Of a DNA stretch of 5,826 nt, positions 1-5,826 are shown in pieces. This DNA comes from Bacillota bacterium. GTDB lineage: Bacteria; Bacillota; Clostridia; Lachnospirales; Lachnospiraceae. The DNA is taken from NCBI GenBank assembly GCA_017861355.1, contig JAGFXQ010000237.1:1-5826 (forward strand). The letters are read 5' to 3'. The notes below the pieces were generated by a model. That model was not told the DNA's origin and searched no databases. It saw only the letters and a list, made by a program, of their open reading frames with translations. Position 1 is the first letter of the stretch. Each line of letters begins with the position of its first letter. The translations under genes were made by a program, and so were the position numbers.

Positions 1-96
1 ACTTTACCATATTACCACAGTAACACAATCATTTCAATCAAATATTATTAATTACTTGCGCCAATCGTATGGAATATAATGTCTGACTCGTCTAGC

Positions 97-2046
97 TTAT
101 TCTTGTTGGCTCCTCGTATTCTCTTCTTCCATAAGATTGATCCCATCCATAATAAATTGAAAATCAGCACCCTTAGTATTATAAAATACAGCTCTGGTTC
201 CATTCACGTACTTCTGATATATCACGCCAAAGTTCCATTCCCGGATTCCTTCGACCTTACTCCCACCTTCCACCGGTTTAGGTCCGGAGCCATTCTTGCT
301 GTAGTAGAGCGTTCCTGTTCCGGATTGATCTTTCTTAAGGAAGATTATCACTTCACTTTCATAGTTCATACAAAGATCATTGACATCTTCACTAATCAAA
401 TGCTCCTCATTATTCTCTATATAATAAAGACTGTCCTCTCTAAGAAAATATATCTGTGATAAATCCTTGGAGGCTTTATACCCGGTAACCTTCTCCGTTA
501 TGGTTTTAGATGCAGTTCTCTCAGTGATTCCGGACAACTTGACCAAATTGTTAAACTGGTCAATATAAATCATATTGTTTCCATCTTCCGAAAGTGTCAC
601 TGACATTGAATCTTTTATAGTAGCAATTTTCTCACTCTGTAAATCTTTATTTAAAAACCAAACCGATTTATCCTCCGCAAGCAGAAGTTTACCTTCAAAG
701 CTTTGGATCCCATAGGTATTGAACGCTCGTGATCTGGTTGCGACCGCTCCTTTGATTGGAAGTAATACATCGGTAATCATCACTTCCAATATCTTTCGTC
801 GTTCATCCCCCTGATTGCTGAGATAATAACTTCCATTATCCCCGATCAGCACCTGCGAATAGTCTCGGTTAAAGTATAATTTGCTGCTGACTGCTTCGGA
901 TAATAAGGAATACTTTCCGGCATGCCTTTCATAGAAGGAGCCCATACTTTTATCTTGTAGTTCATAATAGTAGATATCATTTCCATCCGCGGATGCTGCA
1001 TAAATACATAGATTGTTGCCAAACAGTTCCGGAGTTTTATTGTTACTTATCAGATAGGATTGAACCGCCTGAAGCTCACTTTTTTCATTCATCGTATAGG
1101 TCACATAGGATATTAGTTTACCACCGGGCAAGACATTCAGTAATTCGAAGTGCTTTGTTTGATTATCGATCATGATATCCTTATCCGATACTGCATCATA
1201 CAGCCTAAGATAATATTTCCCAAGTCCTCCCGGGATGGAATAAACTATAAAATTCCCATCCTCAGACATAGCGAAGGCTTCCATCACGGAATCGAATTCT
1301 TTTCTCTTATGATTATTAACATAAATGCAATTACGTTCGTTAATATCGTATAGAATCGCTGCGGAATGGTCAGCCGTATAATAGCTAAGAAAATAACCAT
1401 CCTCCTTATATAACATATCTCCCTGTGCATTAAATACATAAGAGACCGGTTCACTCGTACTAGTGTATACCTCAATTGCATCCTTTGTAATAAAAGTATA
1501 ATCCGTCTTTTCATTCCTACTGCTCATATAGATTAAAATGACTACTGTCATCAATAACCCTGCAATTACTCCAAGAATTGACCACCTAAGACTTTTATTC
1601 TTCTTAGTTTCGTCCTCTTCGATCACATCCTGATTCAAGCCCTGATACATATATTGGCTTAATGCCTCCTGGCTTTCTTGAAGACGGGATTTTAGCTCTT
1701 GCTCCAGTCTCTGCTGTCTATGCTTCCGTTCCTTCTTTGCTTTACGTTTTGCAGAGCTCTTCTGATGCTTCCTCTTTCTATGTAGTTCACTGCCGGATTT
1801 AGTTATCCTCTGTTGGTCAGCTATTCCGTTATTTTTATCAGAAAATAAATCGTCTACCATTGAACCCGTAACAAGAACCTGTGGCGCTTCATAATCGCTG
1901 TCTGGTCTTGCGAAACCCTGATCTGATTCATAATCCGAAGTTTTTGAAGCAGCCAAACCGCTTTCTTGCATCGGTAACTCAGCCTCGCAATAAGCACAAA
2001 ACCTTGCATTATATTCATTTTCTCTGCCACATTGCTTACAAATCAT
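97..2046 (-). CDS. Zinc-ribbon, single-pass membrane protein with an outer beta-propeller-like domain
   Basis: No named family is recognised; the function is unknown. Seen in the 649-residue product: an N-terminal zinc ribbon with two CxxC knuckles (C3/C6 and C17/C20, ten residues apart); an acidic, low-complexity stretch to about residue 80; a strongly basic Arg/Lys/His segment at 89-112 running into a Gln/Glu-rich, probably helical or coiled-coil segment to about 136; one hydrophobic helix at about 155-174 preceded by KKNK; then about 470 residues rich in aromatic beta-strand patterns. The motif S-x-D-G followed by I-x-Y recurs at about 261, 352 and 486, with a weaker copy at 526, typical of WD40/TolB-like propeller blades. 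The positive-inside rule puts the zinc ribbon in the cytoplasm and the propeller outside. The start is the ATG at 2046, because GGAAGGAG lies 5 bases upstream; a TTG at 2061 lies upstream in frame but directly abuts that ribosome site. It is transcribed alone from a consensus promoter. Similar zinc-ribbon/TM architectures occur in Firmicutes; a sensory or envelope role is a guess. Confidence 0.85.
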   Translation of the reverse strand: MICKQCGRENEYNARFCAYCEAELPMQESGLAASKTSDYESDQGFARPDSDYEAPQVLVTGSMVDDLFSDKNNGIADQQRITKSGSELHRKRKHQKSSAKRKAKKERKHRQQRLEQELKSRLQESQEALSQYMYQGLNQDVIEEDETKKNKSLRWSILGVIAGLLMTVVILIYMSSRNEKTDYTFITKDAIEVYTSTSEPVSYVFNAQGDMLYKEDGYFLSYYTADHSAAILYDINERNCIYVNNHKRKEFDSVMEAFAMSEDGNFIVYSIPGGLGKYYLRLYDAVSDKDIMIDNQTKHFELLNVLPGGKLISYVTYTMNEKSELQAVQSYLISNNKTPELFGNNLCIYAASADGNDIYYYELQDKSMGSFYERHAGKYSLLSEAVSSKLYFNRDYSQVLIGDNGSYYLSNQGDERRKILEVMITDVLLPIKGAVATRSRAFNTYGIQSFEGKLLLAEDKSVWFLNKDLQSEKIATIKDSMSVTLSEDGNNMIYIDQFNNLVKLSGITERTASKTITEKVTGYKASKDLSQIYFLREDSLYYIENNEEHLISEDVNDLCMNYESEVIIFLKKDQSGTGTLYYSKNGSGPKPVEGGSKVEGIREWNFGVIYQKYVNGTRAVFYNTKGADFQFIMDGINLMEEENTRSQQE

Positions 2047-2051
2047 AGAAG

Positions 2052-2059
2052 CTCCTTCC
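2052..2059 (-). promoter_or_regulatory. Ribosome binding site that fixes the start of the zinc-ribbon gene
   Basis: On the minus strand this reads GGAAGGAG, ending 5 bases before the ATG at 2046. The longest open frame begins 15 bases further upstream at a TTG (2061-2059) which directly abuts and overlaps this motif, so the TTG cannot use it. The ATG gives a protein starting MICKQC, with the zinc ribbon immediately at the N-terminus. Confidence 0.85.
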
Positions 2060-2088
2060 AACAGAAATTATTATCTTACTTAAGGTAA

Positions 2089-2117
2089 ATTATAGACTAA
2101 TAGGAATATTATGTCAA
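2089..2117 (-). promoter_or_regulatory. Perfect consensus sigma-A promoter of the zinc-ribbon gene
   Basis: Read on the minus strand, the -35 box TTGACA (2117-2112) and the -10 box TATAAT (2094-2089) are separated by exactly 17 bases. All twelve hexamer positions match the vegetative sigma-A consensus. Transcription would begin near 2082, leaving a leader of about 36 bases that holds the ribosome site. A strong, probably constitutive promoter is inferred. Confidence 0.88.
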
Positions 2118-2137
2118 ACATGGATAAAGCAGGGGGC

Positions 2138-2166
2138 TTGAAGAGTGAGCAAGGCATAGGTATGAT
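2138..2166 (+). promoter_or_regulatory. Probable sigma-A promoter of the glycerate kinase gene
   Basis: The -35 box TTGAAG (2138-2143, 4 of 6 consensus) and the -10 box TATGAT (2161-2166, 5 of 6) are spaced by 17 bases. The predicted start near 2173 gives a leader of about 90 bases before the ATG at 2262. It lies back to back with the stronger minus-strand promoter, with 20 bases between the two -35 boxes. An alternative is TGGTATAAA at 2173-2181, an extended -10-like element without a good -35. Confidence 0.55.
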
Positions 2167-2217
2167 AAGTAATGGTATAAAGTAATAAATTATCATCCTT
2201 TTCGCAATGTGATTACC

Positions 2218-2235
2218 ATGATATGATTATGATAT
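2218..2235 (+). repeat. Short tandem ATGATAT repeat in the glycerate kinase leader, possible operator
   Basis: The heptamer ATGATAT occurs at 2218-2224 and again at 2229-2235, an 11-base spacing, about one helical turn. It lies between the proposed promoter and the ribosome site. It might be a regulator site or further -10-like sequence (TATGAT also occurs at 2222 and 2228), but in AT-rich DNA chance is a fair explanation. Confidence 0.25.
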
Positions 2236-2261
2236 TAAATATACATTATGGGAGAGCGCTT

Positions 2262-3401
2262 ATGAAAATTGTAGTAGCAATAGATTCCTTGAAAGGGAGC
2301 TTATCCTCCATGGAAGCAGGATTGTCAATCAAAGAAGGTATTCTTCGCGTATGCGATGCAGAGGTAATTGTAAAGCCTCTGGCAGATGGCGGAGAAGGAA
2401 CGGTAGATGCTTTACTCACCGGAATCGGTGGAAAAGAGATAAATATAACGGTTACCGGACCCTTAGGTCAGAAGCTTCCATGTAAATATGGAATTCTTGA
2501 GGATAATCGAACCGCTGTGCTTGAGATGGCCGCCGCTGCGGGCATTTCTCTTGTACCGAAGGAGGCATTAAATCCTTTGAACACTACGACCTATGGTGTA
2601 GGGGAGATGATTAATGATGCTATCCAAAGGGGTTGCAGGAAGTTTATTATCGGAATAGGCGGAAGCGCTACGAATGATGGCGGTATCGGAATGCTTCAAG
2701 CACTGGGATATGAATTCGTTGATGCTGACCATGTACCGGTAGGTCCGGCAGGAAGAGAATTGAGTAAAATAAAAGGTATCCGCACGGACGGTGCCCTAAA
2801 GGAGTTAAAGGAATGTTCCTTTCAAATCGCTTGTGATGTAACAAATCCCCTATTTGGACCAAATGGTGCTTCCCATGTATTCGGACCTCAGAAAGGCGCG
2901 ACACCGGAAATCGTGGAAATCTTGGATTCCGGTCTACAGAGCTTCGCCGAGGTTGTGAAAACTACACTTGGTAAGGATACTGCTGCCGTTCCAGGAACAG
3001 GAGCAGCCGGTGGCCTTGGGTATGCATTTCTAACCTTTCTGAATAGTACCCTGGAATCCGGTATCAGTATTATACTAAAGGAGATTAAGCTAGAGGATGA
3101 TATCCGCGATGCTGATTTTGTAATTACCGGAGAAGGTAAGCTTGATTTTCAGACAGCAATGGGCAAAGCACCGATCGGTGTTGCAAAGCTGGCAAAAAAG
3201 TATCAGAAGAAAGTTATCGCCTTTGCCGGTGGAACTACAAAGGATGCTATCCGATGTAATGATGAAGGAATCGATGCCTTTTTCAGTATCCTTTCGCTTC
3301 CAATGACGGTAGAGGAGGCAATGGAGAATAGTACCGCAAAATCGAATCTGATCTCCACTACAGTGCAGGTATTTCGATTAATTAAAACACTTCAAGCATA
3401 A
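2262..3401 (+). CDS. glxK: Glycerate kinase (GarK/GlxK family)
   Basis: A cytoplasmic enzyme that phosphorylates D-glycerate with ATP; GarK/GlxK-type members are known to make 2-phosphoglycerate, feeding lower glycolysis. The 379-residue product has the normal family length and hallmarks in order: AIDSLKGSLSS at 6-16, KPLADGGEGTVDA at 38-50, GIGGSATNDGGIGML at 131-145, CDVTNPLFGPNGA at 191-203, PGTGAAGGLGYA at 244-255 and ITGEGKLDFQT at 288-298. The start is the ATG at 2262, because GGGAG (2250-2254) lies 7 bases upstream and homologues begin with this MKIVVAIDS sequence; an in-frame ATG at 2223 would add 13 unrelated residues. The gene stands alone on the plus strand, divergent from the zinc-ribbon gene and convergent with an operon that includes a probable tartronate semialdehyde reductase, whose product is D-glycerate. 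The two transcription units therefore likely form one pathway. No damage is visible. Confidence 0.95.
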   Translation: MKIVVAIDSLKGSLSSMEAGLSIKEGILRVCDAEVIVKPLADGGEGTVDALLTGIGGKEINITVTGPLGQKLPCKYGILEDNRTAVLEMAAAAGISLVPKEALNPLNTTTYGVGEMINDAIQRGCRKFIIGIGGSATNDGGIGMLQALGYEFVDADHVPVGPAGRELSKIKGIRTDGALKELKECSFQIACDVTNPLFGPNGASHVFGPQKGATPEIVEILDSGLQSFAEVVKTTLGKDTAAVPGTGAAGGLGYAFLTFLNSTLESGISIILKEIKLEDDIRDADFVITGEGKLDFQTAMGKAPIGVAKLAKKYQKKVIAFAGGTTKDAIRCNDEGIDAFFSILSLPMTVEEAMENSTAKSNLISTTVQVFRLIKTLQA

Positions 3402-3417
3402 TATTCTTTAAGGTTAT

Positions 3418-3493
3418 CAAGAACGGGCTGTTACAACAAATACTTTCGCTCATTAAGAGAGTATTTGCTACAACAGCCCGTTCTTGTTTTCCT
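3418..3493 (+). terminator. Long hairpin terminator between convergent genes
   Basis: Two 30-base arms (3418-3447 and 3457-3486) enclose a 9-base loop. The outer 15 base pairs are perfect and include the GC-rich core ACGGGCTGT. On the plus strand there are 26 Watson-Crick pairs, one T-G wobble and three A-C type mismatches (3433/3471, 3434/3470, 3436/3468). TTTTCCTT follows at 3487-3494, so rho-independent termination of the glycerate kinase transcript is likely. On the minus strand the three mismatches become G-U wobbles, so the hairpin also forms there, but no U-run follows it. It may therefore work weakly in both directions, since no other hairpin is visible after the SDR gene. Confidence 0.85.
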
Positions 3494-3550
3494 TATTCGT
3501 TATGTTTTCTTATGCTTCCTTAAGTTCCCTTATATTTTACTTATGTTTTG
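3492..3550. repeat. Degenerate 10-bp periodic T-rich sequence
   Basis: The tetramer CTTA (once GTTA) recurs on the plus strand at 3492, 3499, 3509, 3519, 3529 and 3540, giving steps of 7, 10, 10, 10 and 11 bases. The nonamer TTATGTTTT is present exactly at 3500-3508 and 3541-3549. The stretch is non-coding, lies between the hairpin and the SDR stop codon, and is purine-rich in the minus-strand transcript. It may be a decayed short tandem repeat; no function is evident. Confidence 0.4.
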
Positions 3551-3570
3551 TCTAAACTTGGTAAGTGCAA

Positions 3571-4380
3571 TTAATATTTTGTATCATAAGGCCAGGGCTG
3601 ACCTCCTGCAATACATCCGCCATCCACTCGATACTCACAGCCTGTAATATATGTCGATGCATCCGATGCCAGTAATAAGCAGACACCTACGATATCCTCC
3701 GGCTGTCCCGGTCGGTTCAATGCGATACGATCCAGAAGGTACTTAGAACGTTCCGGATGCTCCCAGGTAACGGTTGTGAGAGGGGTTTGAATATGCCCGG
3801 GGCTGATTGTATTCGCTCTGACATTGAACTTCGCCCATTCTACTGCCTGGGCTTTGGTTAATGCTACTATCCCGCTTTTCGTTGCAGCATATACTGAGCA
3901 TCCGCCAAGAACCCAACCTGTATTATGCGAACCTATATTTATGATACTGCCATAATTCTGCTTTCTCATATAATGACCGACTGCCTGGGATACAAGAAAT
4001 ACTCCCTTTAAATTAATATCCATAATGCGGTCGTAGGTATCTTCTTCGACATCCAGAATACCTTCCCTCTTGTTAATACCTGCACAGTTTACCAGAACAT
4101 CAATATGTCCATACTGTTCAGCCACTTCATCCACACAGGACTTGACGTTTGCTTTATCCAGGACATTAAGAAGATGGGCGGATGCTTTGCCCCCTTCTTC
4201 TTCTATCTTCTCCTTGAGCTCGTCTAATCTTTCTTTATTGACATCACAAAGAGCAACGGTAGCACCGGCTTTTGCTAAGCCTTCACACAACTCGCTTCCG
4301 ATTCCGCCTGCCGCTCCTGTGAATAAAACCACTTTTCCCTCAAGAGAAAATAATTTCTCCAGGTATGATCTCTCTGACAT
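3571..4380 (-). CDS. Short-chain dehydrogenase/reductase, sugar-acid dehydrogenase type (KduD/Gno-like)
   Basis: A classical SDR of 269 residues, likely a cytoplasmic NAD(P)-dependent oxidoreductase acting on a polyol, keto-sugar or sugar acid. Visible features: the cofactor motif TGAAGGIG at 21-28, D46 at the end of the second strand (favours NAD(H) over NADP(H)), NCAG at 98-101 (a variant of NNAG), N123, and the catalytic S151, Y164 and K168 in the YAATK motif with the usual 13-residue Ser-Tyr spacing. SPGHIQTP at 193-200 and DGG at 253-255 are typical of the C-terminal half. The nearest known groups by overall look are gluconate 5-dehydrogenase and 2-deoxy-D-gluconate 3-dehydrogenase (KduD); the substrate cannot be fixed from sequence. 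The ATG at 4380 has AAAAGGAG 8 bases upstream. It is last in the minus-strand operon, 42 bases after the reductase gene. Confidence 0.9.
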   Translation of the reverse strand: MSERSYLEKLFSLEGKVVLFTGAAGGIGSELCEGLAKAGATVALCDVNKERLDELKEKIEEEGGKASAHLLNVLDKANVKSCVDEVAEQYGHIDVLVNCAGINKREGILDVEEDTYDRIMDINLKGVFLVSQAVGHYMRKQNYGSIINIGSHNTGWVLGGCSVYAATKSGIVALTKAQAVEWAKFNVRANTISPGHIQTPLTTVTWEHPERSKYLLDRIALNRPGQPEDIVGVCLLLASDASTYITGCEYRVDGGCIAGGQPWPYDTKY

Positions 4381-4422
4381 ATATTATTCTCCTTTTCCGT
4401 ATTCATAATAGCGTTAAGGATG

Positions 4423-5307
4423 CTATTTACGAATTTCCGAACCTGCCAACTTCTCATAATACATTGCAATACCACTGTGATCCTTCTGTCCATAGCCATC
4501 TGCATGAAGTGTCTGGAGCATTTCCATAACAGCCGCAGTCAACGGAAGCGGAGCTCCTACGCTATGACCGGTTTCTAAAGCATTATTTAAATCCTTGATA
4601 TGTAAATCGATTTTGAAACCCGGTTTAAAATTACCCTCCGTGATCATAGGTATCTTCGCATTCATAACGGTAGAACCTGCAAGTCCACCTTTGATTGCAT
4701 CAAATACTTTTATCGGGTCAACACCTGCTTTTGTGCTAAGCATGAAAGCCTCGGAGACAGCTGCGATATTCAGGGCAACAATCACCTGGTTAGCCAGCTT
4801 TGTTGTATTTCCTGCACCAATATCTCCACAATGAACCGCACTGGCACCCATTACCATCAATATTTCGTATACTTCCTCAAATATTGCTTTATCTCCCCCA
4901 ACCATGATAGATAAGCTACCATCAATGGCCTTAGGTTCTCCGCCGGATACCGGAGCATCAATCATTTTTACACCCTTCGCTGAACATAGCTTTTCAATCT
5001 CCTGCGAGACAATCGGAGCGATTGAGCTCATATCAATAATAATCGTTCCTGCACAAGCACCCTCGAGAACACCGTTTTCTCCAAGAATTACAGATTTGAC
5101 ATGAGGGCTGTTCGGCAGCATTGTAATTATTATTTTACATTCACTAGCAACTTCCTTTGAGGAGGCAGCTGATTTTGCACCTGCCGCAACCATTTCCTCC
5201 ACATTTTCCTTTATTACATCATATACAACAAGATCATGTCCGGCTTTCATAAGGTTCTTCGCCATCGGTTTTCCCATGATTCCAAGTCCGATAAATCCAA
5301 TTTTCAT
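4423..5307 (-). CDS. garR: Beta-hydroxyacid dehydrogenase, probable 2-hydroxy-3-oxopropionate (tartronate semialdehyde) reductase
   Basis: Predicted to reduce tartronate semialdehyde to D-glycerate with NAD(P)H in the cytoplasm. The 294-residue product has the standard family length. It shows the N-terminal Rossmann motif GLGIMG at 7-12, D30 after the second strand (suggesting NADH), the substrate-binding DAPVSGG at 117-123, GAGNTTKLANQ at 164-174 with the catalytic lysine K170 and N173, and a KDL at 238-240 in the all-helical C-terminal domain. The start ATG at 5307 is preceded by a modest AAAGGG 9 bases away. It lies 18 bases after the transketolase subunit gene and before the SDR gene, in one operon. 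3-hydroxyisobutyrate dehydrogenase is the main alternative in this family; the glycerate kinase gene nearby favours the GarR/GlxR assignment. That choice is inference, while family membership is firm. Confidence 0.85.
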   Translation of the reverse strand: MKIGFIGLGIMGKPMAKNLMKAGHDLVVYDVIKENVEEMVAAGAKSAASSKEVASECKIIITMLPNSPHVKSVILGENGVLEGACAGTIIIDMSSIAPIVSQEIEKLCSAKGVKMIDAPVSGGEPKAIDGSLSIMVGGDKAIFEEVYEILMVMGASAVHCGDIGAGNTTKLANQVIVALNIAAVSEAFMLSTKAGVDPIKVFDAIKGGLAGSTVMNAKIPMITEGNFKPGFKIDLHIKDLNNALETGHSVGAPLPLTAAVMEMLQTLHADGYGQKDHSGIAMYYEKLAGSEIRK

Positions 5308-5325
5308 ATCGCTCTGCCCTTTCTT

Positions 5326-5826
5326 CTAGAAATTAGCCATTTTTTCTATTGCTTTCACAATACTGTCTTTCGTAAGGCCATAATAGTTAAGTACATCCTC
5401 ATAATTATGTGCACTGCTGCCGAAGGTATCGTTCACACCGACATATTCGATCGGCTTGCATTCCTTACAAAGTACTTCTGAAATAGCACTGCCCAGACCG
5501 CCAACAATACTATGCTCTTCAGCCGTTACGATTGCTTTGCAGCCTTTTACCATATCAATGATTGCTTCCTTATTCATTGGTTTCAGCGTACTAACATTGA
5601 TTACTTTAACAGAATACTTATGCTTTAATTCCACCGCTGCTTCCAAAGCCTTACCCACCATAATACCCTATTTAGTCTAATATAGCAGGGACCAGACATG
5701 TCGATAACTGCCTTTACCGCCTGTACTGTCTCATTGGCATCTGCAGGACAGATTACCGTCATATTTGGGATAGCTCGCATAATTGCGATATCTTCCACCG
5801 CCTGATGAGTTGCACCATCACCAAAA
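5326..5826 (-). pseudogene. Transketolase C-terminal subunit, cut by the window edge and carrying an internal frameshifting deletion
   Basis: The upstream part (5825-5667) reads as 53 residues of the transketolase pyrimidine-binding domain, with GDGATHQAVEDIA, MRAIPNMTVICPADA and GPCYIRLNR. The downstream part (5667-5326) reads, in another frame, as the C-terminal domain from GIMVGKALEAA through VTAEEHSIVGGLGSA to the TAG stop. In intact family members about 30-35 residues separate YIRLxR from GxMVGxA; here they are absent and the frame changes within about 5665-5672. Ribosomes in the first frame add about 13 unrelated residues and stop at 5627-5625. The second part has no real start: its ATG at 5661 is internal to the family alignment. 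The N-terminus lies beyond the window. Split transketolases have two subunits that transfer two-carbon ketol units using thiamine diphosphate. The gene is first of the visible operon, 18 bases before garR. A true deletion and an assembly error both remain possible. Confidence 0.8.

Noticed and set aside
1..96. Possible terminator or gene downstream of the zinc-ribbon gene
   Set aside because: Only a very short TTAC/GTAA hairpin without a U-run is visible, and no open frame with a ribosome site is found.
79..459. Plus-strand open frame of 126 codons opposite the end of the zinc-ribbon gene
   Set aside because: It is antisense to a well-supported gene, has no ribosome site and its translation has no recognisable domain.
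2047..2061. N-terminal extension of the zinc-ribbon protein from the TTG at 2061
   Set aside because: The TTG directly abuts the GGAAGGAG ribosome site of the ATG at 2046, so the extra five residues are most likely not made.
2223..2261. N-terminal extension of glycerate kinase from the ATG at 2223
   Set aside because: The 13 added residues are unlike the family, and the ribosome site GGGAG at 2250-2254 serves the ATG at 2262.
3465..3647. Small hydrophobic plus-strand open frame after glycerate kinase
   Set aside because: It starts inside the terminator arm, its hydrophobicity comes from T-rich repeats, and it runs into the SDR gene on the other strand; no ribosome site.
4423..5307. Sulfolactaldehyde reductase of a sulfoglycolytic transketolase (sulfo-TK) pathway
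   Set aside because: That pathway also pairs a split transketolase with a reductase, and the sulfolactaldehyde reductase YihU belongs to this same fold family. However, the substrate loop here is DAPVSGG as in ordinary tartronate semialdehyde/hydroxyisobutyrate enzymes, and no sulfo-sugar isomerase, kinase or exporter is visible.
5326..5661. Stand-alone 111-residue protein from the ATG at 5661
   Set aside because: This ATG is an internal methionine of the conserved transketolase GxMVGxA motif and the same domain's upstream part is present directly before it, so this is the tail of a damaged gene.

Overview
The window looks like chromosomal DNA of a low-GC Firmicute. The AT-rich intergenic DNA, strong AGGAG-type ribosome sites, consensus sigma-A promoter and split (two-subunit) type of transketolase all fit a Clostridia/Lachnospiraceae-like bacterium. 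This placement is inference; no rRNA or marker gene is present.

Layout. Bases 97-2046 (minus) encode a 649-residue membrane protein: a cytoplasmic four-cysteine zinc ribbon, a highly basic linker, one transmembrane helix and a large outer domain that looks like a beta-propeller. Bases 1-96, downstream of it, show no gene or convincing terminator. Bases 2047-2261 are a divergent promoter region: a perfect TTGACA-17-TATAAT promoter drives the zinc-ribbon gene, and a TTGAAG-17-TATGAT promoter faces the other way towards a glycerate kinase (2262-3401, plus). The kinase ends at a long hairpin (3418-3486) followed by T-rich DNA with a degenerate 10-bp periodicity. From the right edge a minus-strand operon runs towards this hairpin: the C-terminal subunit of a transketolase (5826-5326, cut by the window edge and internally damaged), a tartronate semialdehyde reductase-type dehydrogenase (5307-4423) and a short-chain dehydrogenase (4380-3571). 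The intergenic gaps in the operon are 18 and 42 bases.

How the genes may work together. The reductase would make D-glycerate and the kinase would phosphorylate it, the usual end of glyoxylate/tartronate-semialdehyde and aldarate breakdown. The SDR and transketolase point to a sugar or sugar-acid catabolic cluster, but the entry substrate cannot be read from this window. The zinc-ribbon membrane protein is probably a separate housekeeping or envelope gene.

The most notable point is the transketolase gene. Both flanks are well conserved, but about 30-35 codons between the pyrimidine-binding domain and the C-terminal domain are missing and the frame changes at the junction. This is either a recent inactivating deletion or an assembly error. 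I see no clearly new biological system. The best candidates for novelty are the zinc-ribbon/propeller protein and the unassigned sugar-acid route.
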